A stretch of DNA of 64,000 nt from Gordonia polyisoprenivorans (GCF_017654315.1 NZ_CP072203.1:4216001-4280000); one strand, 5' to 3'. Numbered from the stretch's first letter, positions 13,602 through 23,774 are shown. Translations and numbers: made by a program. The notes: generated from the letters alone by a model not told the origin.

Positions 13602-16472
13602 ATGAAGGCACGACTACGCACCTGGCGCACACGCCGGCACATCCCCTCGATCACCCATCATCACGATTCGGGCCACTCGACCTCGACGCTGGTCGGCGCA
13701 CCGCCTCCCGCGAACATGGTGATCACCGGCCCCATGGCGAGCCTGAGCCCCATCGGGGTCCTCCACGAGCCCGGAACCGAGCCCGTGTACGCGCTCCCGG
13801 CGCCGCCGCGCGGGACCGAACCCGACATCGAGGGCTCCGATGCCACGACCGTGGAAATACGGGAGATCAGCGATGCCGACACCGTCGAGCTCCGACGCCT
13901 GACCGACGAGGTCACCGCCGAACTCCCGATCGTCGTCGCCACAGAGACGGAGTCAGACGACGCACAGGCAACTGAGACGGAGGCAGCCGACGCCGAAAGC
14001 CCCGAAACCGAGAGCTCTGGCACCGAGAGCCCTGATACCGACTCCGACGAGGCCGGCGAGAAGGCCGAGGTCGAGACCGACGAGACGTCGGTGGTCGAGG
14101 ACACTCCCGACGCCGACGCCGACGCCGACGCCTCGGACGAGGACGAGGAAGTCGCCGACGAGGCAGCGGAGGACTCCGACCAACCCGACAGCGACGAACC
14201 CGACAGCGGCGAACCCGACAGCGACGAACCCGCAGACGACACATCCCCGAAGGACAGCACCGAGACCGCGTCCGACGACACCGTCGAGATACCGATCGAG
14301 GCGACCCAGGACGCGCCGGACGACGACGGTGCCGGCAACACCGACGCCGGAGACGCCGACACAGCGTCCGCAGCCGCGACGGTCAAGGCGATCCCGAACA
14401 TGCGGGACCGGCGCACGTCCCGGACTAGCGCCGAGCCAGATACAGGCACAGACACCGACGAGAATTCGTCGGCATCCACCGTCCGTATCCCCAAACCGGT
14501 CTGGACGCTGTCCACGAAGCTCCTCTCACCGACCGCCCCGGCGACCGCCGAGACGGCAACTGATCGAGAATCGGCCGTGGCACCGGCCGGCGCAGCCACT
14601 CTGGCGCCGGGTCGCATCCGGCGCAGCCGTGCGCTCGACGGCGTGCGCGGTATCGCGGTGCTCGCCGTGGTGCTGTATCACTTCTTCGGTGACGCGGTCC
14701 GCGGCGGATACCTCGGCGTCGACATCTTCTTCGTACTGTCGGGCTTCCTGATCACTTCGCTACTCGTTCGCGAGTACGGAGCCAAGAAGCGAATCTCGTT
14801 GTCGCAGTTCTGGACCCGACGTGCCCGCCGCATTCTGCCGGCCGCGCTCACGGTTCTGGTCGTGGCCACCGCCGTCGCCGGACTCATCGGCGGCGACGTC
14901 GGCGTGCAGCTCAAGAGCCAATTCCTCGGGTCGGCGTTCTTCGTCAACAACTGGGTGCAGATCGCGCAGTCGCACAGTTACTTCGCCGAGACGACGCCAC
15001 AGATCTTCATGCACTACTGGTCGTTGGCGATCGAGGAACAGTTCTACGTGGTGTGGCCACTGCTGTTCCTCGGTGTGCTGTGGTTGGCACGCCGGACCTC
15101 GACGCGCACGCAACTGCGGATCACCGCCGCGGTGACGATCGCACTCGGCGCCGCGTCGGTGGCCGCGATGATTGCGATCTACAACCCCGACACCGATCCG
15201 AGCCGGGTCTACTTCGGCAGCGATACCCATTCCTTCGGCCTGCTGATCGGCGCCGCGCTGGCGTTGCTGTGCACCGCCCCGGCCGCCGATGCCGCCGATT
15301 CGTGGCCGCGTCGGGTCTCGCCGCGTACCGCCGAGATCCTGGGCAAGACCCTCGCACCGGCCGTCTTCGTCGGGCTCCTGGTCCTCATGTTCACCCTGCC
15401 CGACACCTCACCACTCACCTATCAGGGCGGGCTCCTGCTGGCATCGGTACTGACCGCGGGCGTGATCCACACCGCGGTCGGCGAGACCGGACCGGTCCCG
15501 GTGATCCTGCGCGTGAAAGCCCTGCGTTACCTGGGCGAGCGATCGTTCAGCCTGTATCTGTGGCATTGGCCGGTCGTGGTCTTCCTGCGCGCCTGGTTCC
15601 GGGAGGGCACGGGTACGGCGTCGTTCTCGCTACCCGGCTGGCTGATCGGCATTCTCGCCGCGGTGATCACGCTCGGCCTGTCCGAACTGTCCTACCGCTA
15701 CATCGAGACACCGTTCCGCCGTAAGGGTTTCCGCGGTGTGCTGCGCGACCTCGGGAATTCGGCACGTCTGCCGATTCCGGCCGCGGTGTTCGCCGCCGGC
15801 CTGGTCATGATCCTGTTCGCCGGTTCCGCGCTGGGTACCAGCCCGTCGAAGTCGCAGCTCGAACTGCAACTCGACCACCTCGCCGAGCTACAACGGCAGT
15901 CCAATGCGAGCCCGCCGCCGGCTCCCCCACGTCCCGCCGCGCCCAGTGCACCACGGCTGCCGACCGGCCAAGAGATCACCGGCATCGGCGACTCGGTCAT
16001 GCTCGCCTCGTCGCAGGCGCTTCGTGCGCGGTTCCCCGGCATCTACATCGACGCGCAGGTTTCGCGTCACTACAGCGGCGGCGAGGGCGTCATCGAGGAC
16101 CTTCGGGCGTCCGGCGCGCTCCGCAAGTACGTGGTGCTCGGATTCGGTACCAACGGGCAGGCGTTCCCCGGACAGCTCGACCGGATCCTCTCCGAGATCG
16201 GCCCCGGTCACCTGATCGTTCTGCTGGTCCCGTTCGGTCCGGTTGACGGCATCCCACAGGCGGCACAACAGGTTCTGCAGTACGCACCACGACATCGCAA
16301 CGTCTTCTTGGCGCCGTGGTGTCAGACCGCTGCTGCCCATCCGGAGAATCTCGGCCCCGACGACGTCCACCCGATGGGACCGGGCACCTGGATGTATGCC
16401 GATGCCGTGACCGCGGGCCTGCAGCAAGCCGTCACCGGCAAGCGTGATCCCAACATCACCTGCCCGATCTGA
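13602..16472 (+). CDS. Integral membrane acyltransferase (AT3) fused to SGNH domain
   Basis: The 956-residue protein has three parts. Residues about 50-300 are extremely acidic and low complexity (Asp, Glu, Ser, Pro runs), predicted disordered and cytoplasmic. Residues about 340-725 form an OafA/YrhL-type acyltransferase with around ten membrane helices; the family motif is seen as LDGVRGIAVLAVVLYHFFG with the catalytic His near 360. Residues about 790-956 form an SGNH domain with GIGDS, GFGTNG and DDVH motifs. Such proteins O-acetylate or O-acylate cell envelope glycans, the membrane part passing the acyl group to the outer SGNH domain. GGGAGGG precedes the ATG. The acidic extension is longer than normal for the family. 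Confidence 0.85.
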   Translation: MKARLRTWRTRRHIPSITHHHDSGHSTSTLVGAPPPANMVITGPMASLSPIGVLHEPGTEPVYALPAPPRGTEPDIEGSDATTVEIREISDADTVELRRLTDEVTAELPIVVATETESDDAQATETEAADAESPETESSGTESPDTDSDEAGEKAEVETDETSVVEDTPDADADADASDEDEEVADEAAEDSDQPDSDEPDSGEPDSDEPADDTSPKDSTETASDDTVEIPIEATQDAPDDDGAGNTDAGDADTASAAATVKAIPNMRDRRTSRTSAEPDTGTDTDENSSASTVRIPKPVWTLSTKLLSPTAPATAETATDRESAVAPAGAATLAPGRIRRSRALDGVRGIAVLAVVLYHFFGDAVRGGYLGVDIFFVLSGFLITSLLVREYGAKKRISLSQFWTRRARRILPAALTVLVVATAVAGLIGGDVGVQLKSQFLGSAFFVNNWVQIAQSHSYFAETTPQIFMHYWSLAIEEQFYVVWPLLFLGVLWLARRTSTRTQLRITAAVTIALGAASVAAMIAIYNPDTDPSRVYFGSDTHSFGLLIGAALALLCTAPAADAADSWPRRVSPRTAEILGKTLAPAVFVGLLVLMFTLPDTSPLTYQGGLLLASVLTAGVIHTAVGETGPVPVILRVKALRYLGERSFSLYLWHWPVVVFLRAWFREGTGTASFSLPGWLIGILAAVITLGLSELSYRYIETPFRRKGFRGVLRDLGNSARLPIPAAVFAAGLVMILFAGSALGTSPSKSQLELQLDHLAELQRQSNASPPPAPPRPAAPSAPRLPTGQEITGIGDSVMLASSQALRARFPGIYIDAQVSRHYSGGEGVIEDLRASGALRKYVVLGFGTNGQAFPGQLDRILSEIGPGHLIVLLVPFGPVDGIPQAAQQVLQYAPRHRNVFLAPWCQTAAAHPENLGPDDVHPMGPGTWMYADAVTAGLQQAVTGKRDPNITCPI

Positions 16473-16480
16473 GGACCGTC

Positions 16481-16520
16481 AGCCGGCAATCCACCGCGTC
16501 AGCCGGCAACCCACCGCGTC
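16481..16520. repeat. Tandem 20-base duplication at a convergent gene junction
   Basis: Two copies of AGCCGGCAA(T/C)CCACCGCGTC lie head to tail at 16481-16500 and 16501-16520. The right copy encodes the last residues of the SGNH gene and the left copy lies just beyond its stop codon, filling the 26-base gap to the acyltransferase gene. One mismatch suggests a recent slippage duplication. Confidence 0.8.
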
Positions 16521-17392
16521 GAGGGCGAGGCGCCGACGCTGCCCGACGGGTAGGCCGCGGCCAGCGCGTCGGCGAATCGCTTGTTGCGGTCGGCGGTGCC
16601 CGCGGCGGTGTAGTGGATGCCGTCGGTGAATTCCGCCGGCTGGGCGGCTCCGGCCCAGTCCACCACGGCCAGATTGGCGTAGCGCGCGGTCGCGCTGCGC
16701 AGTGCAGTGTTGAACGTGGCCATGGCGGCCGAATCGAATGCCTTGTTACTCGGGTTCGACGAGGCGACCGTCGGCCAGAGGACCGGCTGCCCAGACAGCT
16801 GACGCATGATCCGGTCGATGCGGGCACCGGCGTCGATCGAACTTCCCGTCGAGATGTCCCCGACGTCGTTGACGCCCATGGCGATCACCCAGCAGCCGCG
16901 GGCGCCGGACGCGAGCCGGGACGCGACGGCGTGTTCGGCGTCGGGTGAGGGACCGCCGACGATCGCCCGGCCGCTGACCGCGTCGAGGGTGAAGCTGTTC
17001 ACCCCGACCCTGCGGTACTGGGCACTGGCGGTGTCGCCGGCCGCCGGGACGAAAGCAGGGTCGTCGGCGCGCACCGACGTCGAGTCGCCGACCTGGATCA
17101 CCGAGGTGCATCGTGATGTGCCGGTCTGCGCACCCGTCCCGGGGATCAGGCTCTGCAGGCTGGGCAGCAGATCGCCCAAGCCCATGTCCGACGAGGAGTT
17201 CGGGATACCTGCGACGACGCCCGGCAGGTCGTTGAGGTCCGGCAGTGCATCCGAGGGCGCGGCGGCGCAGTGTCCGGCACCGGCGAAGGCCAGCGCACCC
17301 CCGGCGAGCATGCCGACGCCGACGCGGCGAAGGCGACCACGGGTGCAGATCCTGGTGAGCTGTGACAGCGACAGTTTATTCACAATAGTCAC
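16499..17392 (-). CDS. Secreted SGNH-family hydrolase
   Basis: The 297-residue product has a Sec signal peptide (basic start RGRLRRVGVG, hydrophobic core, AAA cleavage region near residue 45). SGNH block motifs follow: VGDSTS with the nucleophile Ser, the oxyanion Asn in GVND, and DGIHYT with catalytic Asp and His. Enzymes of this type act as esterases or lipases outside the cell; in this suborder several act on envelope glycolipids or acetyl groups. It converges with the AT3-SGNH gene, so the two may act on the same envelope polymer; that link is inference. Confidence 0.8.
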   Translation of the reverse strand: MTIVNKLSLSQLTRICTRGRLRRVGVGMLAGGALAFAGAGHCAAAPSDALPDLNDLPGVVAGIPNSSSDMGLGDLLPSLQSLIPGTGAQTGTSRCTSVIQVGDSTSVRADDPAFVPAAGDTASAQYRRVGVNSFTLDAVSGRAIVGGPSPDAEHAVASRLASGARGCWVIAMGVNDVGDISTGSSIDAGARIDRIMRQLSGQPVLWPTVASSNPSNKAFDSAAMATFNTALRSATARYANLAVVDWAGAAQPAEFTDGIHYTAAGTADRNKRFADALAAAYPSGSVGASPSTRWVAG

Positions 17393-17492
17393 ACTGAACT
17401 ACAGCAGTCACTTCTGTCGCAACCCGAGGCAGGCAACGACTTGGTCAAGACTTGACGGCCAACTTGTGGCACTCAATGTCGTGACGGCTCGG

Positions 17493-17975
17493 TCAGACGG
17501 TGGCCAGCGCCTTGTCCCAGAGCGCCTCCGAGCGCCCCTCACCCGGGCCGACAACGTCGGCGAAGACGATGCGTCCGTCGGTGTCGACGAGGAAGGTTCC
17601 GCGATCGGCGTACCCGCGACCCTCGCTGAACACACCGTAGGAGCGGGCGACCTCACCGTGCGGCCAGAAGTCCGACAGGATCGGGAAGAGAAATCCCTGC
17701 GCCGCCGACCACACCTTGTGCGTCGGGGGCGGCCCGACCGACACCGCGACCGTGGTCACCTCGTCGTTGGCGAAGCGCGGCAGATTGTCACGGATGTACC
17801 CGAGTTCGCCCTGGCACGTGCCGGTGAACGCGAGCGGAAAGAACACGATGAGAACCTTGCGGCCCTCGGAACGCAACCGCGACAACGAGACCCGCTGGTT
17901 GTTCTGGTCGCGTAGTTCGAAGTCCGGTGCGGTGGCGCCGATCCCCAGCGGGATCGACATCTCCGGAACGCTCAT
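17493..17975 (-). CDS. ahpE: Peroxiredoxin AhpE (1-Cys type)
   Basis: The 160-residue product reduces peroxides and peroxynitrite. It closely follows the M. tuberculosis AhpE pattern: ATAPDFELRDQNNQRVSL at the N-terminus, FFPLAFTGTCQGEL with T51 and peroxidatic C54, VSVGPPPTHKVW and LSDFWPHGEVARSYGVF. Only one active-site Cys is present, so reduction must come from an external thiol such as mycothiol/mycoredoxin, as known for this family. It overlaps the DUF3052 gene by four bases, forming a two-gene unit conserved as Rv2239c-Rv2238c. Confidence 0.92.
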   Translation of the reverse strand: MSVPEMSIPLGIGATAPDFELRDQNNQRVSLSRLRSEGRKVLIVFFPLAFTGTCQGELGYIRDNLPRFANDEVTTVAVSVGPPPTHKVWSAAQGFLFPILSDFWPHGEVARSYGVFSEGRGYADRGTFLVDTDGRIVFADVVGPGEGRSEALWDKALATV

Positions 17976-18409
17976 GGGCGTTTGCCAGAACGCGTCTTCG
18001 GTTGCACCAGACGCGAACCCGACCAGTCACCGAGACTGACCACCGAGGTCTGGGTCAACCCGGCGGTGGGCGCGGCCTCGGCGATCTCGCTCGGGTCGAC
18101 GTAACCGGGATTGCCCGTCTTCGGCGAGAACACCCAGACGTATCCGTCGTCGGCGAGCGGCCCGATGGCGTCCATCAACCGATCGACGAGGTCACCGTCG
18201 TCGTCACGCCACCAGAGAACGACCGAGTCGATGACGTCATCGGCATCCTCGTCGAGCATCTCGGCATCGATCGCATCCTCGATGTCGGCACGCAGGTCGT
18301 CATCGGCGTCCTCGTCCCAGCCGAGTTCCTGGACCACCATGCCGGGGGCGAACCCCAGTTTCTGTGCACTGCTGCCGTCGGAGCCATTGCTCCCTGAGGC
18401 GGCTACCAC
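17972..18409 (-). CDS. DUF3052 protein (Rv2239c homolog)
   Basis: The 145-residue product starts with a disordered Ser/Gly stretch, then LGFAPGMVVQELGWDEDADDDLRADIEDAID, a marked acidic helix, and VVLWWRDDDGDLVDRLMDAIGPLADDGYVWVFSPKTGNPGYVDPSEIAEAAPTAGL in pieces typical of DUF3052. The family is restricted to actinobacteria and has no established function that I know of. It overlaps ahpE (ATGA at 17972-17975), suggesting co-translation and perhaps a stress-related role. Confidence 0.85.
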   Translation of the reverse strand: MVAASGSNGSDGSSAQKLGFAPGMVVQELGWDEDADDDLRADIEDAIDAEMLDEDADDVIDSVVLWWRDDDGDLVDRLMDAIGPLADDGYVWVFSPKTGNPGYVDPSEIAEAAPTAGLTQTSVVSLGDWSGSRLVQPKTRSGKRP

Positions 18410-18551
18410 CGCGCGAGACCTCCCAAGTCAACTTGTTTCGCCGTATCGGCAATTCGATCGCAGCCGACCGCACATCAGCCGACTATTGGGACAGCGTAAT
18501 GCACACCACGATCGCGCACCGACACGAATTCATGAACTCGCGCGCCGCGGG

Positions 18552-19103
18552 CTACCCGGGCGGTGCTGCCCCGGCGGGCGTCGAGGCCAATCCGGGCGGG
18601 GTCGGCAGGTACGTCGCGCAGGCAGCCAGAACCGATTGTTTGTCGCGCGTCCAGGTGTCGGAGATCGGATTCAACCCGACGAGTTCACGTCGTCCGATGG
18701 CGTCACCGAGCCTCCCCGAGCTGGTCAGGAAGGCGTTCACCGGCCCGGTCACGTCCGCGGGGACCGCATCGCTGACCTTGGCCCGGATCTGGTCCACGCC
18801 GGCGATCAGGCTCGCCCGGGCGCGGTCGTCGAGGTCACCGACGCGGTCGTAGGACTGCACCGCGTTCAGACGACCGACAAAGGTGTTGTACCCACGGACC
18901 ATCACGACCATCGACGACATGGCCTGCCGACACAGGGTCACCGCGAGCCCTCGGCGCGCCGCCGAGGTCGAGGCCGATTGCTCGGACCGATACATCGACA
19001 CCTGCGAGGAGTCGACGGTCGGCACACCGGGCACCGATGTCGCACATCCGGCGAGCACCAACACCACGGCCGTCACCATCACGGCGACACCCGCCCGTGT
19101 CAC
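18552..19103 (-). CDS. Lipoprotein in the Rv2240c position
   Basis: The GTG at 19103 is chosen because it places a normal signal peptide at the start: VTRAGVAVMVTAVVLVLAGC, with lipobox LAGC. An upstream in-frame start would add about 48 Arg/Gly-rich residues before the signal and is unlikely. The mature part (about 160 residues) is helical with SDTWTRDKQSVLAACATYLP near the end. It is divergent from aceE as Rv2240c is in M. tuberculosis. Function unknown. Confidence 0.7.
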   Translation of the reverse strand: MTRAGVAVMVTAVVLVLAGCATSVPGVPTVDSSQVSMYRSEQSASTSAARRGLAVTLCRQAMSSMVVMVRGYNTFVGRLNAVQSYDRVGDLDDRARASLIAGVDQIRAKVSDAVPADVTGPVNAFLTSSGRLGDAIGRRELVGLNPISDTWTRDKQSVLAACATYLPTPPGLASTPAGAAPPG

Positions 19104-19463
19104 ACCCTGTGCGCTTCTTCGGCCACCCAACACCCCGGCGCGCCCCGGGCCGGCGTCCAACCGGTGGCATTCCGCTGTCTCGCTGTGGCACCCCCCGACG
19201 TTGCGCAGCCCCGCCCGGTATGCCGGACGGGCCGATGCACGCCTCACTGCACGCTCCTTACTCCGTGGTAATCAGAAACCGAACGCTACCGCAGGTCAAG
19301 TGCCGCGCGCCCAATCCGAACACCCCCGATGCCAACACCGGCGACATGGGGCACGATGTGGGGTGGGTCCGTGAGCGAGCACACCATCGTCGTCGACGGA
19401 CTCTCGTGTCATCGCACGCCGGGCAGCACCCCCGCCCGGCCCGATCGAGGAGTAGGCATCACC
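19104..19463. other. Divergent intergenic region between lipoprotein gene and aceE
   Basis: About 360 bases with no gene supported on either strand; it presumably holds both promoters. The open frame upstream of aceE has no homology to other AceE N-termini. No clear operator is seen. Confidence 0.5.
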
Positions 19464-22262
19464 GTGACCGAACAGGCAGATAAGGACGTCAGCGCGACCT
19501 CCGGCGGCACCCCCGACAGGTCGGGCCCGCGCGTGCGCGTCATCCGCGAGGGCGTCGCGTCCTATCTGCCCGACATCGACCCCGACGAGACCGGCGAGTG
19601 GCTGGAGAGCTTCGACAATCTCGTCGCACACGCCGGACCGGCCCGAGCCCGCTATCTGATGCTCCGGCTGCTCGAGCGTGCAGGCGAGAAACACGTCGCC
19701 ATCCCCTCACTGACGTCCACCGACTACGTCAACACCATTCCCACCGAACTCGAACCGTGGTTCCCCGGCGACGAGAGCGTCGAGCGCACCTTCCGTCAGT
19801 TCATCCGCTGGAACGCCGCCATCATGGTCCACCGCGCCCAGCGTCCCGGTGTCGGGGTCGGCGGGCACATCTCGACCTACGCGTCGTCGGCGTCGCTGTA
19901 CGAGGTCGGCTTCAACCATTTCTTCCGCGGCCACGAGCACCCCGGCGGCGGCGACCAGATCTTCATCCAGGGTCACGCCTCGCCGGGTATCTACGCCCGC
20001 GCCTTCCTCGAGGGCCGGATCACCGGCGAGCGGATGGACGGATTCCGTCAGGAACACAGTCACGCCGGTGAGGGCGGCGGCCTGCCGTCCTACCCGCACC
20101 CGCGACTCATGCCCGAGTTCTGGCAGTTCCCGACGGTGTCGATGGGACTCGGTCCGATGAACGCGATCTACCAGGCGCGCTTCAACCACTACCTGCACGA
20201 TCGCGGTATCAAGGACACCTCCGATCAGCACGTGTGGGCCTTCCTCGGCGACGGCGAGATGGACGAGACGGAGTCACGCGGCTTCGCCAGTTTCGCCGCA
20301 ACCGAGGGCCTGGACAATCTCACCTTCGTCATCAACTGCAATCTGCAGCGACTCGACGGCCCGGTCCGCGGCAACGGCAAGATCATCCAGGAGCTCGAGT
20401 CGTTCTTCCGCGGCGCGGGCTGGAACGTCATCAAGGTGGTGTGGGGCCGCGAGTGGGATGCACTGCTGCACGCCGACCGCGACGGCGCGCTGGTGAATCT
20501 GATGAACACCACGCCCGACGGCGATTTCCAGACCTACAAGGCCAACGACGGTGCCTTCGTGCGGGAGCACTTCTTCAACCGAGATCCGCGCACCAAGGAA
20601 CTCGTCAAGAACATGTCCGACGCCGAGATCTGGAACCTCAAGCGCGGCGGCCACGACTACCGCAAGATCTATGCCGCCTACGCCTCGGCGATGGCGCACA
20701 AGGGTCAGCCGACGGTCATCCTGGCGCACACGATCAAGGGCTACACCCTGGGCAAGCACTTCGAGGGCCGCAACGCGACCCACCAGATGAAGAAGCTGAC
20801 CCTCGACGATCTCAAGGACTTCCGCGACGAGACGCGAATCCCGATCAGCGACGCCCAGCTCGAGGAGAATCCGTACCTGCCGCCGTACTACCACCCCGGG
20901 ATGGACGCCCCGGAGATCCAGTACATGCTCGACCGCCGCAAGAACCTCGGCGGCTTCCTGCCCGCACGCCGCACCACGGCCAAGGCGTTGTCCCCGGATG
21001 TGAGCAAGGCGCTCGCGACCACCGCCAAGGGCTCGGGCAAACAGCAGGTGGCGACCACCATGGCACTGGTGCGCGTGTTCAAGGATCTGTTGCGCGACAA
21101 GGAGATCGGCCACCGGATCGTGCCGATCATCCCGGACGAGGCGCGGACCTTCGGGATGGATTCGTGGTTCCCGACGCTCAAGATCTACAACCGCAACGGA
21201 CAGCTCTACACCTCGGTCGACGCCGAGTTGATGCTCGCCTACAAGGAGAGCAGCGAGGGCCAGATCCTGCACGAGGGCATCAACGAGGCCGGCTCGGCCG
21301 CGTCGTTTACCGCCGTCGGCACCTCGTACGCGACACACGACGAGCCGATGATCCCGCTCTACATCTTCTATTCGATGTTCGGCTTCCAACGCACCGGTGA
21401 CAGCTTCTGGGCGGCCGCCGACCAGATGGCGCGCGGCTTCGTCATCGGCGCCACCGCGGGACGCACCACGCTGACCGGCGAGGGACTGCAACACGCCGAC
21501 GGCCAGTCACCGCTGCTCGCGGCGACCAACCCGGCGGTGGTGGCCTACGACCCCGCATTCGCCTACGAACTCGGACACATCGTCGTCGACGGTCTGCGTC
21601 GGATGTACGGCGAGGATCCGGAGAACATCTTCTACTACCTCACCGTCTACAACGAGCCGATCAGTCAGCCGGCCAAGCCCGACGACCTCGACGTCGAAGG
21701 TGTACTCAAGGGCATCTACCGGTTCAGCCCGGCCCCGCAGGACAAGCAGTATCCGGCCAACATCCTCGTCTCGGGGGTGACCATGCCCGACGCGCTGCGC
21801 GCCCAGGAACTCCTGGCCGCGGACTGGAACGTCGGCGCCGCGGTGTACTCGGTGACGTCATGGAGCGAACTCGCCCGCGACGGCATCGCGATCGACCGTG
21901 CCGCGGTGCGCACCCCCTCGCAGGATGCGGGCCTGCCCTACGTCACCAAGGTCCTCTCCGACACCGCCGGGCCGTTCGTGGCGGTCAGCGATTACATGCG
22001 CGGCGTACAGGAGCAGATCCGCGCCTACGTGCCGGGCACGTATCTGACACTCGGTGCCGACGGCTTCGGGTTCTCCGACACCCGTCCGGCCGCTCGTAGG
22101 GTCTTCAACGTCGACGCCGAGTCCATCGTCGTCGGGGTGCTGGTGGCCCTGGCCCGCGACGGGCACATCGACGCCGCGGTCGCGGCGCAAGCCGCCGAGA
22201 AATACCAGATCACCGACGTCAACGCCGCCGAGGTGTCCTACGCCGACACCGGCAGCGCCTAG
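19464..22262 (+). CDS. aceE: Pyruvate dehydrogenase E1 component, homodimeric type
   Basis: The 932-residue enzyme decarboxylates pyruvate with thiamine diphosphate and acetylates the E2 lipoyl groups. The GTG at 19464 is chosen because VTEQADKDV... leads into [29 protein letters not shown], matching the short N-terminus of actinobacterial AceE, with GAGGAG 11 bases upstream. Cofactor motif FLGDGEMDE, the [14 protein letters not shown] region and the transketolase-like central domain are intact. Product acetyl-CoA feeds the fatty acid genes encoded downstream. A strong stem-loop after the stop separates it from mabR. Confidence 0.96.
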   Translation: MTEQADKDVSATSGGTPDRSGPRVRVIREGVASYLPDIDPDETGEWLESFDNLVAHAGPARARYLMLRLLERAGEKHVAIPSLTSTDYVNTIPTELEPWFPGDESVERTFRQFIRWNAAIMVHRAQRPGVGVGGHISTYASSASLYEVGFNHFFRGHEHPGGGDQIFIQGHASPGIYARAFLEGRITGERMDGFRQEHSHAGEGGGLPSYPHPRLMPEFWQFPTVSMGLGPMNAIYQARFNHYLHDRGIKDTSDQHVWAFLGDGEMDETESRGFASFAATEGLDNLTFVINCNLQRLDGPVRGNGKIIQELESFFRGAGWNVIKVVWGREWDALLHADRDGALVNLMNTTPDGDFQTYKANDGAFVREHFFNRDPRTKELVKNMSDAEIWNLKRGGHDYRKIYAAYASAMAHKGQPTVILAHTIKGYTLGKHFEGRNATHQMKKLTLDDLKDFRDETRIPISDAQLEENPYLPPYYHPGMDAPEIQYMLDRRKNLGGFLPARRTTAKALSPDVSKALATTAKGSGKQQVATTMALVRVFKDLLRDKEIGHRIVPIIPDEARTFGMDSWFPTLKIYNRNGQLYTSVDAELMLAYKESSEGQILHEGINEAGSAASFTAVGTSYATHDEPMIPLYIFYSMFGFQRTGDSFWAAADQMARGFVIGATAGRTTLTGEGLQHADGQSPLLAATNPAVVAYDPAFAYELGHIVVDGLRRMYGEDPENIFYYLTVYNEPISQPAKPDDLDVEGVLKGIYRFSPAPQDKQYPANILVSGVTMPDALRAQELLAADWNVGAAVYSVTSWSELARDGIAIDRAAVRTPSQDAGLPYVTKVLSDTAGPFVAVSDYMRGVQEQIRAYVPGTYLTLGADGFGFSDTRPAARRVFNVDAESIVVGVLVALARDGHIDAAVAAQAAEKYQITDVNAAEVSYADTGSA

Positions 22263-22278
22263 CGTTCGACCGATCCGT

Positions 22279-22320
22279 CGACTGCGGCGGTCGCCCCCTC
22301 GCGGGCGGCCGCCGCAGTCG
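22279..22320 (+). terminator. Stem-loop after aceE
   Basis: An 18-base stem (22279-22296 with 22303-22320, one G-T wobble) with a CCTCGC loop lies 17 bases after the aceE stop. It has no U-tract, which is common for actinobacterial terminators. It should reduce read-through from aceE into mabR. Confidence 0.6.
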
Positions 22321-22364
22321 CTGACGGCGCATTCGTCGGGGCCCGGCGACCGCGGACGCCTACT

Positions 22365-23645
22365 GTGAACAACATGTCGGAGCATCGGGTGAATCAGACG
22401 CCGCCGCCCAGCGACGTCTTCGGGGAACGCGGCGCGCACGTGCCCGCCCCCGCCACCGTGCACGACGCACTGCCCGACACCCTGCTGCGCCGCGTCAAGC
22501 AGTACAGCGGCCGCCTGGCCACCGAGGCCGTCCACTCGATGCAGGATCAGCTCCCCTACTTCGCCGACCTCGACGCCGCGCAGCGCGCCAGCGTGCAGCT
22601 GGTCGTGCAGACCGCGGTGGTGAACTTCGTCGAGTGGATTCAGGATCCCGAGGGTAACGTCAAGTTCACCGTTCAGGCCTTCCAGGTCGTCCCGCAGGAT
22701 CTCGCGCGCCGCATCACGCTGCTGCAGACCGTGGAGATGGTGCGCGTGGCGATGGAGTTCTTCGAGAAATGGTTGCCGCTGCTGGCCCGCAACGACGCCC
22801 AACTGCGCGCGTTGACCGAGTCGGTGCTGCGTTACGGCCGCGAGATCGGGTTCGCCGCCGCGGCCATCTACGCGTCGGCGGCCGAATCGCGCGGCGCGTG
22901 GGACTCGCGTCTGGAGGCGCTCGTGGTCGACGCCGTCGTCCGCGGTGACACCGGCCCGCAGCTGTTGTCGCGGGCGGCCGCGCTGAACTGGGATTCCGAC
23001 GCCCCGGCGACCGTCATCGTCGGCGCGCCGCCTCCCGAGCAGAACGTGTCGGTGCCTCTGGCGATCCACAACACCGCCAAACGCCATGACCGGGCCGCAC
23101 TCTCGGTGGTGCAGGGCACCCTGCTGGTGACCATCGTCAGCGGGCCGATCAGGATGACCGACCCGTTCAGTAACGCACTTCTCGACCACTTCGCCGACGG
23201 GCCGGTGGTCATCGGGCCGACGATGCCCAACCTCGGAGCGGCGCACACCAGCGCCACCGAGGCGATGGCCGGGATCGCCGCCGTCGTCGGCTGGCCCGGA
23301 GCACCTCGCCCGGTCCACAGCCTCGAGCTCTTACCCGAACGGGCTCTCAACGGTGACGCGTCGGCGACCGCAACACTCATCGAGACGCTGGTGCGTCCGC
23401 TGTCCACCGGCGGCTCCACCCTCAACAACACCCTCGAGTCCTATCTGGACTGCGGCGGCTCGGTGGAGGCATGCGCCCGCGAACTGTATATCCATCCAAA
23501 TACTGTCCGGTACAGACTGAAGAAAATTGCAGAAGTGACAGGACGTGACCCAACTAACCCTCGCGACGGCTACGTCTTGCGTATCGCGGCAACCGTCGGA
23601 CGATTGACACATCTGAGGAACGAATCGCCACACTCAGCCACATGA
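22365..23645 (+). CDS. mabR: PucR/CdaR-type regulator of FAS-II genes (MabR)
   Basis: The 426-residue protein matches Rv2242, known as MabR, a regulator of the FAS-II operon. The N-terminal half (residues about 30-170) is helical, the middle (180-340) is a ligand-sensing region, and the C-terminus has the PucR-type helix-turn-helix YLDCGGSVEACARELYIHPNTVRYRLKKIAEVTGRDP. GTG at 22365 or ATG at 22374 could be the start. It lies directly upstream of fabD with a 195-base gap that holds an inverted repeat suited to be its operator. Known members sense long acyl-CoAs; that property is inferred here. Confidence 0.88.
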   Translation: MNNMSEHRVNQTPPPSDVFGERGAHVPAPATVHDALPDTLLRRVKQYSGRLATEAVHSMQDQLPYFADLDAAQRASVQLVVQTAVVNFVEWIQDPEGNVKFTVQAFQVVPQDLARRITLLQTVEMVRVAMEFFEKWLPLLARNDAQLRALTESVLRYGREIGFAAAAIYASAAESRGAWDSRLEALVVDAVVRGDTGPQLLSRAAALNWDSDAPATVIVGAPPPEQNVSVPLAIHNTAKRHDRAALSVVQGTLLVTIVSGPIRMTDPFSNALLDHFADGPVVIGPTMPNLGAAHTSATEAMAGIAAVVGWPGAPRPVHSLELLPERALNGDASATATLIETLVRPLSTGGSTLNNTLESYLDCGGSVEACARELYIHPNTVRYRLKKIAEVTGRDPTNPRDGYVLRIAATVGRLTHLRNESPHSAT

Positions 23646-23755
23646 GGAACTTCAGTAACACTGCTGTTTCAACATTTCCGCTGGCAGATGCCTTTCGGAC
23701 ACATTTCTGTAACGAATCTCGAAGTGATGACGATGCGGAACCAGCCAGAGACACC

Positions 23756-23774
23756 TTTGTGGGAACCCCACAAA
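23756..23774. promoter_or_regulatory. Inverted repeat upstream of fabD, candidate MabR operator
   Basis: TTTGTGGG-AAC-CCCACAAA is a perfect 8-base inverted repeat, equivalent to TTTGT-N9-ACAAA, located about 70 bases before the fabD start. I recall MabR operators with TTTTGT and ACAAAA half-sites, but this recollection could not be verified here. It is the only strong palindrome between mabR and fabD. Confidence 0.5.

Noticed and set aside
18707..19271. Rightward open frame opposite the lipoprotein gene
   Set aside because: Arg/His-rich shadow frame; the leftward frame has a signal peptide and lipobox.
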